Shown here piece after piece: positions 22,102-33,000 of a DNA stretch of 64,000 nt. The position numbers and the translations under genes are program-made. Source of the stretch: Euborellia annulipes (taxonomy: Eukaryota; Arthropoda; Insecta; Dermaptera; Anisolabididae); contig JAKCPI010015721.1 of assembly GCA_023213315.1 (NCBI GenBank), forward strand, positions 1 to 64,000. Reading direction: 5' to 3'. Below the pieces are notes generated by a model. That model was not told the DNA's origin. It ran no database searches and saw nothing but the letters and a program-made list of their open reading frames with translations. The stretch's first letter is position 1. The number at the start of each line of letters is the position of its first letter.

Positions 22102-22956
22102 TACTTTCTCTTATATGTTAATATATAGAGAGAGAAAGTATTGGATTCATGTCAAAAATTCGATTTTGACGGATATACACGTTTTGAGGCCCCCTGAATC
22201 AAAAAAAGTGGTTTTCGCGACATGGTCTGTTTGTGAACAAAATATCTCAGGAACTAAAAGAGCTACGAGATTGAAATTTTATATTTAAGTTAGGCACCCT
22301 ACCAAGGGATAAAAACAAGCTTTTCAACAAAATCCGCCAAAAAGTACTAGTACTTTACTGATGTACTTTTTCAGTTTTTTTCGATTTTCTCAAAATTCGC
22401 TGCAACGATTTTGGTTAAAATTCATAAATCAACTATTTTTTAGATGCTCTTTAAAATGTATATCAGTGAAATTTTTCGTAGAAATCGTTTGAAGTACACT
22501 TTACTGATGTGGAAGCATTTGTAGCTTAGGCGCCATCTATGAATCGCGTGGTCAATTTTGGAACTTAGATGCTAAGGGCAACTAAATGGTGTGACAAGCA
22601 TAGTACACAACTTTCTCTTGCCAAAGGATGCGAGAAAGTAGTGTACTGTGCGACCATTCACACCATATTTTTTAATTTTATACTCCCAAACCGTCAATCC
22701 CATGGCCAAACAAATTATCAGGATTCTACTGTTTTTTTTAAGGTCCTTTTCTGTATCTAAGGCCTTTTAGACCCCATCCCAATTTCAAATGATTGGTAGC
22801 CAATCATGAGCGCCGACTATTAAAAATTATTAGGAGGGCGTAAATATGATTGACACAGGGGGTAGGGTTTAAGTGTTTTAAGATTTAAGTCCGGCCCCAA
22901 CCAGCTGGAAGCCCTCCCAGGAGGGGCGAAGCCCACCAAACGGGCGGCGCAGCTAG
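22102..22956 (+). mobile_element. HP repeat, copy 6, Helitron-like 3' end
   Basis: The 5' end is ACTTTCTCTTA, and the core is shortened in the microsatellite region. The imperfect hairpin is at about 22588-22668. A 285-bp extra 3' segment then ends in GCCCACCAAACGGGC, a small stem-loop, and GGCGCAGCTAG at 22956, next base T. This longest copy shows what may be the true 3' terminus: hairpin, short spacer, CTAG, then T, as in Helitrons. No Rep/helicase is encoded. Confidence 0.75.
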
Positions 22957-23849
22957 TAATTCACATTATGTCTAAACATAGCGGAAAAATTTAATACTTT
23001 TTTTTTAATTTTAATATTATTAAATAAATAACATATCTCCTTATGTCAGAGTTAACTTATAATGTACATTTTATTAATTAATATGATATTATTATTTTAT
23101 TCCATTCATTAAAAAAAAAAAAAACACCGGATAAGAATTTCCTTTATATATTAAATTACATGATTTAATTTTGGTATCTTGACCTAAATCTCCTATCTCT
23201 CTAATATAGTTGTGTATATAGGTTAGGCTATATACAGTCAGTTGTGAGTGTACGTATTGATTACCGCAATATTCTTCCGTTTCATTTATTTTAATAACTA
23301 ACTGCACAAACCGCTTTCGGTGCCCACTCTTGTTACTGTTGTAATTAAATTTTGAATATATTTTTTATTTCTCAAATAACACCAATGATCATACGAAAGG
23401 ATGTGGCGTGACAAGTGGTATATTTCTGATGATATGTGTAAGTTTGGTTTTTGGCATTTTAGAAAAAATAGGCTACTCTAAAAAGTTTACACTTATTAGC
23501 CTCTTAAAATTCTGTATACATTAAAAAAAACTCGATAAAAATCCGTTCAGTAGTTTCAGAGTTAAAGCATTATTTTTATATGTTCATAATTATTTATTTA
23601 TATTTTTATATTATTATTAAATTATTTTAATTATAAAGCATTATTAAAAAAAAAAAGAATTAAATCTCATAATTATTATTCTATAATTAATTGTATAAAT
23701 TAAATTTTAATTTTTGTATTTTTCTCATTGATTTATTAATTATTTTTCTTTCTTTTGTTTTAGGTAAGTGACTTTACTTCATTTTATAATAACGCCAACT
23801 TCCAAACTTTACTGTAAGTAGTTTCCCTACTACGCTATTATTTTATTTA

Positions 23850-23880
<31 letters not shown>

Positions 23881-25155
23881 GACGTCATTGTCGTTATAAA
23901 TTAATACTAATTGTTGTTTTTTTTAATATATCAATTAATAACATTTAATAATTAATATTAAATGTCATATTATTGAAATTAAATTCTTTTGATTGTTGCG
24001 TTCTTAATATTGAAAAAAAAAATGGCGTCAATACCAATTTTTCTTTCTCATCTCAATCAAAAAAGATACGTTTAAACAAAGTTGTAACAAATTTAGACAC
24101 AAGTATTTTATATCATTTAACTCAGAAAAATGGCTACTTTTAGTATACACAAAACAAAATACACTACACTGGCAAAAAATCCCATAAAATTACCTTTATA
24201 TTTAAAAATATAACCTCAAAGAATATATTTTTGTAAAAAAAAAAAATTAAAAAATTTGGCTTGAGAAAATATAGATCCCACAATGAAAATTTAAAAGAGG
24301 AAAATTTTTTTTTCAACCCGCTGTTTCGATCATTCATCATCAGGATATAAAATTTCAATTTTTTTACATTTATAGTGAAATAATATCAGTGACGTAATTT
24401 TTTTTTTTAAGAATTCAAATGTTTTAAATTTATAAAATAAAATTATTACATATAACCTTAAAAATACTTGTCAAAATTTTAAACTAATATTTAAAATTAA
24501 ATAAATTTGGATAGAGCATGAAATTCTGATTCGTTTAAGCCTAATTACGTCATTATCGGGCTATTTGTTCGGGTTTTATTCAAGTTTTTGTAAAATCCCA
24601 AGGTCACTAGAGCTTTAATTACATTATATTCTTTGCCTTTATTATTGCGTTCTTAATAATATAAATAAAAAAAAAAAAAAAATGGCGGTCGATGCTCTCA
24701 GTTCAATTCAAAAAGATATTTTTTATCCCAATTGGAATAAATTTAGATACAAGTGTGCTATATCATTTTTCTCAGAAAAATGGCACGATTTAGAATGTGT
24801 GATAAATAAAAATACATGTCTAAATAAAAAAAATAAATAAATAATCTGTAAAAAAAAAACAACGGTTAATAAAATCAATGTTTTTATTTTGTCTCCAAGT
24901 TCAACTTTAAGGGTCAATAGTTGTTTTTTTTTCTTTTTACCAAGAAGAGAGAAAAAAAACAAACAATTCAACTCCACTTAGCAATTCTCACCCTATCTTT
25001 CATTCTTATAGCGCCTATATATATAAAAAAACACCGGCTGTTTGTTCACAGCATTAGATGATAATAATGATTATTCACAGAAGCCTATTTATTTTTATTT
25101 AATAAAAATTTCTTAAATAAAATAAATATTTTTTTAAATAATTTAATAAAAAAGA
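22957..25155. other. AT-rich intergenic sequence
   Basis: No gene is supported. It contains a dispersed CGATAAAAATCCGTTCAGTAG / CTCATAATTATTATTC module (23533-23700), a (TA)n run ending in TGACGTCATTG (23853-23890), two copies about 660 bp apart of a module with ACAAGTnTnnTATATCATTT...CTCAGAAAAATGGC (24097-24135, 24745-24785), and a degenerate hammerhead-like piece (24316-24347, - strand CTGATGA...CGAAACAGC). Confidence 0.5.
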
Positions 25156-25273
25156 TAATTAACTAATAATAATTTTAATTATTAAATCTTAATTAATAAT
25201 ATTCCAAAAGGATTCGGACCAGTAGGTTCAATTAAAGTCAAAAAAGTTTTTTTAAAACAAAACCTTTATTTGA

Positions 25274-25323
25274 CCCCAGACAATGTTTCGTCCACTTGCT
25301 GTAGGACTTCTTCAGTGGTTGGC
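25274..25323 (-). ncRNA. Hammerhead-ribozyme motif in left Penelope terminal repeat
   Basis: Inverted copy of the motif at 27073-27123: CTGAAGA, stem II GTCC/GGAC, GAAAC, GTC. Confidence 0.7.
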
Positions 25324-25658
25324 TAAAATATTAATACAAGATGTTTTTTTACTCCCTATTTTTTACAAAATAAAATTAAAAATAAAATTGTTCTTTTATA
25401 ACTTACAGTCATAGAGAGCCATATAATATAAAATAATCAAACAGTAGGGCTTTAACAAAAAATACATTGACATCTCTTTTCTCTAACTTCTTGCTAAGAC
25501 TAAATTCTATTTTATCAACTAATACAAATCTCTTAATATTTCTAATCCAAATCTATTTTTATCATTACTGTTTTTATTAATTTAACTATCTTATTTTAAA
25601 TAACTTTTTTGTCTTTTTTATTTCCCACCACTTTTTTAAATATATTAGTTCACACACA

Positions 25659-26660
25659 TCATAATTTTTTAAGTTTTTCTAAGATGACCCCACATGTCGT
25701 ACCCAAGGTCTCCGTGTCCACTTTAAAATTCACTGTTTTTTCAATGTTCATTTGAATGTAGCAGGCCTCCTTGAATTTTCTTCTCGTGTCATCTTTTTCA
25801 AAGCCGAGGATTTTTACATCTTCCAGATTAAATTCGTGGTTCTTGTCGAGCGAATGAATGGCTAGCGCACTGACCAGCCTTTTGTATTGGACGGATTTAA
25901 AATGCTCCGATAGTCGAGTTCTTAAAAACCGCCGGGACTCTCCGATATATATATATTTATTGTTGTCCTTTTTGCATGTTTCACACTCCAGATAATAAAT
26001 TAATTCCTTCCTATTCAACTTGCCTATCTTATCTTTATTGTTGTAGATGTAATTTAAATTCTTTGGATTTTTGAACGAGAATTTTATTTTCGATTCATTT
26101 AATACTCTACTTATTTGTTTAGATATTTCAGGTATATATTGTACGGACAGAGTAAAATTATTTATTTCAATATTTTCATTTATTACATTTTCCATCCGAT
26201 TATTTCTATAAAATTTTTCAATCATAGAGTTGACAAATTTTTTAGGGTATCCGTTTTTTCGACATTTATTTTTCAGTTTTTCCACATTTTCGTTTATAAA
26301 ACTTGGGTGACAAATTTTTTGAATTTGTCGAAGTTCATTATTAATAATGTTTATTTTTTGTTGTATTGGATGATTTGATTGGAAATTGATCATTCTGTCC
26401 GATTTTGTTTCCTTTTTAAAAAGGTTTATTTTTAAATTTCTTTCACATCTTATAATTTTTAAATTTAGAAAATTTAGTTCTCCATTTTTCTCTCTTTCCA
26501 TTGTGAATTTTAAATTATCATTCACATTATTCAATGCCCTCAGAATGTCATCCATGTTAGATTTTTGTACAATCGCAAAAACATCATCCACATAAATTAA
26601 AAATAGTTTAAAACTGAAATCTTTTAGGGTATTTTTTAAGATGTAGTCCATGGATTGGTT
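25659..26660 (-). pseudogene. Penelope-like RT (motif C onward) plus GIY-YIG endonuclease, 5' truncated
   Basis: The - strand frame first shows FKLFLIYVDDVFAIV, the YVDD catalytic box of reverse transcriptase. About 230 residues later, after a linker with paired cysteines (LECETC), it reaches YIYIGESRRFLRTRLSEH, a GIY-YIG nuclease core with the expected downstream Arg and later Glu (FKEACYIQ). RT followed by GIY-YIG defines canonical Penelope-like elements. The family normally has a full palm and fingers region before YVDD. Here it is missing, because sequence to the right of about 26655 is in the opposite orientation, so the first ~35 residues of the open frame (to 26759) are antisense of another piece. 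It would act at the DNA, nicking the target and priming cDNA synthesis, but this copy cannot be functional alone. Confidence 0.85.
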
Positions 26661-26863
26661 GAAGAGAATTATAAATGAAAGATGGGAAGAAATAAAAAAT
26701 TTTACATGTTTAGATAAAGAAGAATTTGAAGAAGGTTTAGATCTGTGCCTTAATAACAACTATTTTTCATTTAACAATAAAATTTACAAACAAGAAAAAG
26801 GAGTGGCCATAGGAGGGAGACTATCGCCGGTATTGGGTGATTTAGCCATGGATAAATATTAAG
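26655..26863 (+). pseudogene. Penelope-like RT fragment (motif B region), inverted relative to the rest
   Basis: The + strand reads ...NNNYFSFNNKIYKQEKGVAI then GGRLSPVLGDLAMDKY. The QxxGxxxGxxLSPxLxDLxMD signature is RT motif B of Penelope-like elements, which in an intact protein lies just upstream of the YVDD box. That box is found here on the other strand. It ends at a stop exactly where the right terminal repeat starts. The two pieces together suggest an inversion or a twin-priming-type event during insertion, not two separate elements. Confidence 0.75.
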
Positions 26864-27072
26864 AGATTTGTATTAGTTGATAAAATAGAATTTAGTCTTA
26901 GCAAGAAGTTAGAGAAAAGAGATGTCAATGTATTTTTTGTTAAAGCCCTACTGTTTGATTATTTTATATTATATGGCTCTCTATGACTGTAAGTTATAAA
27001 AGAACAATTTTATTTTTAATTTTATTTTGTAAAAAATAGGGAGTAAAAAAACATCTTGTATTAATATTTTAG

Positions 27073-27123
27073 CCAACCACTGAAGAAGTCCTACAGCAAG
27101 TGGACGAAACATTGTCTGGGGTC
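27073..27123 (+). ncRNA. Hammerhead-ribozyme motif in right Penelope terminal repeat
   Basis: CCA-CTGAAGA-A-GTCC...GGAC-GAAAC-ATT-GTC-TGG contains all core boxes. Stem I pairs CCA with TGG, stem II GTCC with GGAC, stem III AC with GT around a 3-nt loop, and cleavage would follow GTC. It is a textbook type I layout. Activity has not been shown. Confidence 0.75.
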
Positions 27124-27225
27124 AAATAAAGGTTTTGTTTTAAAAAAACTTTTTTGACTTTAATTGAACCTACTGGTCCGAATCCTTTTGGAAATTGAAA
27201 AGAAGGTTCCTGAGCTTCATCAAAT

Positions 27226-27395
27226 TTAATTAATAATAATTTTAATTATTAAATCTTAATTAATAATAATTTTAATTATTAAATCTTAATTAATAATAAT
27301 TTTAATTATTAAATCTTAATTAATAATAATTTTAATTATTAAATCTTAATTAATAATAATTTTAATTATTAAATCTTAATTATTATTCTATTTTG
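27226..27395 (+). repeat. 30-bp tandem repeat, about 5.5 copies
   Basis: The unit TAATTAATAATAATTTTAAT plus TATTAAATCT is repeated almost without error. One and a half units also occur at 25156-25200, just left of the Penelope-like element, so the element probably inserted beside or inside the array. Confidence 0.85.
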
Positions 27396-28351
27396 TTAAA
27401 TTAAATGTTAATTAATTATATTTTTTTATTGTTATATTTTTTATTTTTGCCCTAATAAATAATAAAATAAAATGGCGGCATTCTTCCACTTCACCGAAAA
27501 ACATCTTTTTTTAGCCATTTTGGAAATAAATTAAATACAAGTATAGCATATCATTTTAATCGGGAGGGAATGCGGATTTAGAATATCTACACTTAATAGG
27601 TTTGGGTATAGAATAAAAATGTTAAACAAAGAATAATTAATGTTAATTTCACAGGGATTTAATCTTTTTTTTTGTTTTCCATTGCATAATTGTATGATTA
27701 TTGCGTAAACCATGAGGCGTTTAAAAAGACATAAATAATAAGAAAGTGAGAGAGAGAGAGAAAAACTTTGTTTAAACTTTGAAATGCTTGAAAATGAAAT
27801 ATAACATACACGCGCGCGCGCGCACTCTTTATATACAATATTAAGACCAAAAGGAAGAGAAGAAGAAGCTCATGAAAGTTGTGTTTGTTGTTGTTGTTGT
27901 TCAACAAAACTTGTTGTTCATCTTGATTATTATATAATTTAGTCAGAAGAAAGTTTCCATTCCCTCTCTCTTGCGCGCATCAAACAATCATGAATCAATC
28001 AATAGGATGGGATTTTATTTAAAATCTTGGAACCACTCATCTGAAAAGGATGAAATTATAAAATTCCTAAAAGAAGTTATAAACTATATTTTCTCTGGAT
28101 CTACTATGTACCATATTTATAATGAGACCTGGGGGATTTATTTAAAAAAAAAAATAAACCTAAAATTTGCAATTTTATTTAATATACATTTTTAGGCCAT
28201 GTCTTTTTCGCTCATTATGGAAAACTAACTTTAAACGTTTTTAAGAAGCGAAACTTATACCCTCTGCTAATGGCCAGGGAATATTAAAAATTTATAAATA
28301 ATCTAAAAAAATTACTTGAATTGGAAGATTTATTGAATATTTAATTATTAA
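27396..28351. other. AT-rich intergenic sequence
   Basis: Contains an (CG)n-like CACGCGCGCGCGCGCAC run near 27808-27823, (GTT)n near 27885-27900, and a module with AAGTATAGCATATCATTTTAA near 27539. No gene is supported. Confidence 0.45.
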
Positions 28352-28396
28352 CCGTCGACGTTTCGGTCTCAAATCACGACCTTTTTCAGGACAATT
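28352..28396 (-). ncRNA. Hammerhead-like motif, left of an inverted pair
   Basis: The - strand reads CCTGAAAAAGGTC...GACCGAAACGTCGAC. Stem II (GGTC/GACC) and the GAAAC and GTC boxes are good, but the CTGANGA box is changed to CTGAAAA, so it is likely inactive. Confidence 0.45.
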
Positions 28397-28504
28397 AATT
28401 GATTGTAATAAGTCCTAAGCGAGCAAGTCACTCTTAATACATATAGCCCAATAAATAAATATTGTATTATTTACAATATAATACTGTCAACCTTGTATTA
28501 TAAC

Positions 28505-28548
28505 AAGTCCTGAGAAAGGTCGTGACTCTGCGACCGAAACGTTACCGG
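28505..28548 (+). ncRNA. Hammerhead-like motif, right of an inverted pair
   Basis: CCTGAGAAAGGTCG...CGACCGAAACGTT is the inverted partner of 28352-28396, with a 5-bp stem II GGTCG/CGACC. The CTGANGA box is again altered. Confidence 0.45.
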
Positions 28549-29343
28549 TTAATTAATTAATTAATTAAAAGTTTTTTTTATTTAATTCCTGTAAAGTTGC
28601 AAAGTCTCCTATACTCAATTATATAGATACTGTATTGTTAACATATAAACCTACTTTTTATGCCAAATAATTAAATTGTAAAATAAGGCTTGAAATTATT
28701 ATTATAATTTTTTTTTGCAAATAAGACCTATAGAGAAATTATCAGTGAATTAATAATATGACCTCGTCAAGTATCCAAACGAGAAATTAAATTTTTTTAA
28801 ATTTATGAAATCACAATGCAAGTGAAAATTTTTTCCGGATCGTAGGCATTTAACTGAAAAAATATAGTTAATATAAATACAAATGGCAAAGCCCACCTTC
28901 GGCAGGCTTTCCCAATTGATTTCCAAGTTTTAAAAAAGTTTTAAATTTCCCTCACTGATTCAATTTCCTCTATCTCTGACGAATCAGCGAGAGAGAGTGG
29001 TAACCAGGAACATAACGGAAGTCAGTGGCTAGCTCTTTATATTATAAACAAGAAAAATATAAATAAAATTTTCATTATCAAACGAAATGACACTAATGAA
29101 TTGGTAATCCCAGCTCTAGCGACAGTAGCGCACTCTCGTAGCGTAGTAAAGAAACCTGGTGTGAGTTGCCGGTGACGTCATGGCTTGTAACGCGACATGC
29201 TGATAGATGGGCGAAAAAATTTTTAGGCAATGTAATAAAAGTTTCACTTTAATTAAAAAAAAAAAAAAAAGGAAAAAAATTAAAATCGACCATTTTTATT
29301 TTATAACTCAATAAATACATAATTTTCATTTATTAAATTTTAA
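28549..29343. other. Spacer with two shared modules
   Basis: About 28790-28860 matches inverted the 6.5-kb module. About 29140-29260 contains TGACGTCA (29173-29180) and GTAACGCGACATGCTGATAG, shared with 50.4 kb and 5.5 kb. It ends at TTAA before the next element. No gene. Confidence 0.5.
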
Positions 29344-29465
29344 GGGGCTACGGGAGCAGAAGGTGTTACGCATGTTTTTCCCGATAAGATGACGTAGTGT
29401 GTCATAAAAAGTAAGCCCAAAAAATCAAGTAATTCAAAAATTTGCCAAGAGATGTCAGAATGGTA

Positions 29466-31110
29466 CACTGTAAAAAAAATATGAATTTTCATTCATATCT
29501 CATAAACTTTGGTGGTTTAATTTTAATAGACCTAGGATATGAGTTAAAATTAATATACAAGTATATGAATAAGTATCGCTTTAAAAAAAAAATGAATTTT
29601 CCTTCTTTTTTCATATACTTTTCGTAGTTTAATTTTAATACACCCAGAATGTGAATTAAAATTAATATAAAAGTTTATGAACAAATTACCAACTTTTTAA
29701 ACTTATCTTTTTCTTTGTGTGCCGCCAAATTTTGAAATCGTTAAAAGTGCACCGCGACAAGTTGAGAATCCCTGGTCTAAACGTTCTCAAATAACTCGAC
29801 TAATTCAAGGAATTTTTATTAATATTATTTTATAATTATTTTAAGGAAACTTGAAATTATTCCTTTAAAATTCATTTCCAAAATCTATATTGATTAAATT
29901 CTGGTTTGAAATTCGCGCTCTAAACTATTTAAATATTTATGAAGTCATACTAATTAAATAATTTTTATAAAGTAATTCAACTAAATAGCTATAGAAATTA
30001 AAATTAAAATTAACAATTTCACCAAAATAATTAATTTTAAAATATACAAGAAATTGGTTAGGTTGGCACCAGGTTGGCACCAAATTCTGTTTTTGAAGTA
30101 GCTGATTTAACGCATAGATAATTGAACGTGTATTATTATTTAAAATGAAATATTAATATTTAATCAATATATTGAAATAGGAACATTTTACTAACAAAGA
30201 TCGTAAGTATTGAATTTTGAATTTTTTCATTGAGAATTTTGTTTTCTCTCAATTTCAAATCAATTGTTGTTTGTCATTTTCAGGTGAGGTTAGTTAATTC
30301 TCCAACCAGGGAATAAACTCCAATCATACTGCAATGGAAATGTAACTCTTTATTACTTCTCAAAGAAGATGAAAATCGACATATTTTTTGTATTAAATTA
30401 TTAAAATGATTTGTATTTGTGTTAAATTTACTTGGAAATGTATAAAAATTTATTTTTTGATACAAATTTATTATTTTAATACTTTAATTTGTTTTATTAT
30501 TTAGTAAAATTGTATCATTTTAATATAATATAATTTTTTTTAATAAATAAAAAATAAAATAAATAAAAAAACTATTATTTCACCTAGACCACTCACTTTC
30601 CCTCAAAACGATAAACTCGTAAGGACTTTAATTTTTGTTTATTAAACCTTTTGTGGTTTGAAATATTATTATTAGGAGAATTTTTAATTATAGACCACAT
30701 ATTTGTATTAAATATTTATTAAAAATATATATATTTGTACAGTATTTATATATTTTTAATAAATATTTAATACAAATATGTGGTCTATAATTAAAAGTTC
30801 TCCTACTTTCATTTTTCAAAAAAAAGTATATTATTTCTCATAAACCCGTAATTTAAATTTCATATACCAAAAATGAATTTATTCATATACCCGTAATTTA
30901 AATTTCATATACCAAAAATGAATTTATTCATATACCCGAAAATGAATTTTTTCATATACCCGAATATGAAAAATTTCATATCTGGGTTTGTGAAAGTTCA
31001 TTTTTGGTATATGACCTTTCTCATATACCCAAAATGAATATTCATAAACAGTTTGTGTAACAGACTTCCTATACATGTGTATGAATCTGGCTCGAAAATT
31101 TTTAACAGTG
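29466..31110. mobile_element. TA-1 element, copy 2 (long form), exact TA duplication
   Basis: A 1645-bp insertion from CACTGTAAAA to TTTTAACAGTG, with TA at 29464-29465 and 31111-31112. Removing it restores the TTAA-1 sequence AATGG-TA-GCTAATAATA seen at 17980. It is about 1.05 kb longer than the other two copies. The extra part holds a 60-bp-arm hairpin and two 45-bp direct repeats (30877-30965, TCATATACCCGTAATTTAAA). No transposase ORF is visible. Confidence 0.82.
30674..30804. repeat. Hairpin with about 55-bp arms inside TA-1
   Basis: AGGAGAATTTTTAATTATAG...ACCACATATTTGTATTAA is mirrored by TTAATACAAATATGTGGTCT...AGTTCTCCT around a short TA-rich loop. It is absent from the shorter TA-1 copies, so it is itself a candidate foldback insertion. 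Confidence 0.75.
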
Positions 31111-31566
31111 TAGCTAATAATATTTAATGCATTTGGTTGATTTTCATTGATCTTTTAACAAGTTATTATATATTATGTATCTTTTATAAAAGCATAAAAA
31201 TATATAAATATAGGCTATTAGGGGATCGGCTGTTAGACTAGCCTGCCATCTATTGCAAGAATGCTGAACTAATTTGACAGTTGATTTTTAAATAAATCAT
31301 CTAAGCTTATTTTAAAAATTTCTTCATTAATATGTGATTAATAATAACAATAAATTCATTGTTTTTTTGATTTGCTTGTTAACAAAAAAATTAATTACGA
31401 TAATTTTTTAATAAGTCATTAAAAAAATTATAGCTCGATGTCCCAATAATCTCTTATGAATTTAATTCATTTAAAACAAAAACCGCATTGAAAAATTCCT
31501 TATAATAGTCTAGTTTTTTTTTAAGTTGCCTACGTTTAGACGTCGCTCCTGAAATATTTTTCCCCC

Positions 31567-33000
31567 TTGTGTCAAAGGGACTAACATAGCAACTCTATTT
31601 ATAGAGACCTGATGGAGCTGAATTGCTTGACTTAAAAGGATAAAATTCTTTCTATTAGTTACAGAGTTCATATACCAATTAAAAAATAAATATAATTAAA
31701 TCTTACAATTTAAATTCTACAATTATTTAAATAAATTTTGATAAATTATATAGAATTTAATATTGAAAATTTAATTTGAAAAATATTTAATTTATTTTTT
31801 CTATATAATTAAATTCCGCACATATCACTGGAACTATTCATCTCACAGAAGGATGAAATTTTGGCTTGGTTATAGTTTTAAATGATTATAAAGAGATTTT
31901 AAAAGGAGTAAATCGGTAAAATAAAGGGAATTTTTTCTACTCTTTTTTTTTTTACACATTCAGAATATTATAAAAATAAACAAGGGAATTTTTCTAAAAA
32001 TAGCATAAAAATAATAGCCTAGAATTATTATTATATACGAATATATCGATTTCTCATAAAAAAAAGAAATATTTTTAACTTCCTGTCAGTAAAAAAAGAG
32101 ACAGAGAGGGAAAAATCAATCTCTAAACATTTTGTCACATTCACCATTATAATAGGCTCTGCTTACTCTGTTTAAAGAACGGCCCAACAGAGAATAAGCC
32201 TTGAAGAGTCGCAACCCGAAATGAGGGCGTGCGTGTTTGGGTTGCCTATAGGGGGAATATTGCAGGCGCTCTCCATTTGTACTGTACAACTCAAAGTGAA
32301 TTTTATTAATATAATATAAATATTTATGAATAATAATGATTGTGAGATTTAAAGAGCTTAAGGGGCGCGTCTCGAAAAGCCGTTAGAAGACGATTGACTA
32401 CTGAGTTACTCGAGGCGGCAAGAGATGGCGTTAGTTTTTCCCATAAGAATACAAGGGATTTATTCCATTTCATTTGAAAGATTCCAGCTAATTAATTAAG
32501 GATAAAAAATTAATTATTTTTTAACACAATGATTACTAATTTAATTATCTATAAGTTATAGAGCGAATTTTTTAAAAATATCTTTTATTTAATGCGATTC
32601 ATCTAAAAAGAAATTTTATTTTTTCAAAAATCAAATGAATGAAATTAGTTGACCGAATTTTTATGGGCGTTTTTTTTTTAATTTTAAAATCCCCATTTCT
32701 GAAGACGATGTTGAAATCTAAAAAAATTATTGAAAGAATAATTAAATTTTTAGATTCTTCAGATTTGTATTTAATGATAATAAAGCCCCACTTGTACCAA
32801 TTTGATACCCAGGTTCTTTAATATTGTCTAATATTAGAATTTTTCTGCGGTTCTCTAAGTCAAAACATTGAGATATCTGCCTAGTAATGGATTATTTTTT
32901 CACGGGGTTAGTGTACTAAAGTTAACAGTCAAATCTACACATTAAAAACACAACCATCAAAATCAGTTAATTAGTTTCGGATTTAATTTAAAAAAAAAAA
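31567..33000. other. AT-rich intergenic sequence
   Basis: No gene is supported. A GC-richer patch (32165-32275 and 32350-32450, including TTAAGGGGCGCGTCTCG near 32349) is not matched elsewhere in the window. Dispersed GACGGATTTT/GTGAGATTTAA modules are present. Confidence 0.4.

Larger units (their letters stand above)
25202..27193. mobile_element. Penelope-like retroelement with inverted terminal repeats, rearranged
   Basis: Near-perfect inverted arms of about 340 bp (25202-25541 and 26854-27193) enclose two oppositely oriented pieces of one Penelope-like polyprotein. The outer ends read TTCCAAAAGGATTCGGACC and its inverse. Each arm carries a hammerhead-type motif, a known feature of Penelope-like terminal repeats. 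It is embedded next to a 30-bp tandem repeat (25156-25200 on the left, 27226-27395 on the right). It cannot encode an intact enzyme. A piece of the same terminal repeat recurs at about 55050-55175. Confidence 0.88.
29344..31566 (+). mobile_element. TTAA-1 element, copy c, interrupted by TA-1
   Basis: It begins after TTAA (29340-29343) with GGGGCTACGGGAGC and follows copy b (17862 onward) to GTCAGAATGGTA. It resumes at GCTAATAATATTTAATGC (31113) and runs to GACGTCGCTCCTGAA near 31553. The right terminus is degenerate (a CCCCC follows at 31562-31566). A short deletion relative to copy b occurs near 31360. Confidence 0.78.

Noticed and set aside
22043..22288. Coding ORFs within HP copies (for example 12739-13029, 33056-33265)
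   Set aside because: Frames are not conserved between HP copies and contain the hairpin and X-box. These are non-coding repeat translations.
24316..24347. Hammerhead motif CTGATGA...CGAAACAGC
   Set aside because: Stem II is too weak and the cleavage triplet is AGC, so the U before the cleavage base is missing. At best a decayed copy.
26115..26595. + strand ORFs opposite the Penelope-like polymerase
   Set aside because: Antisense shadows of the RT/GIY-YIG frame, rich in Phe/Ile.
27226..27395. CRISPR-like array
   Set aside because: The 30-bp units are contiguous with no unique spacers. It is an ordinary minisatellite.
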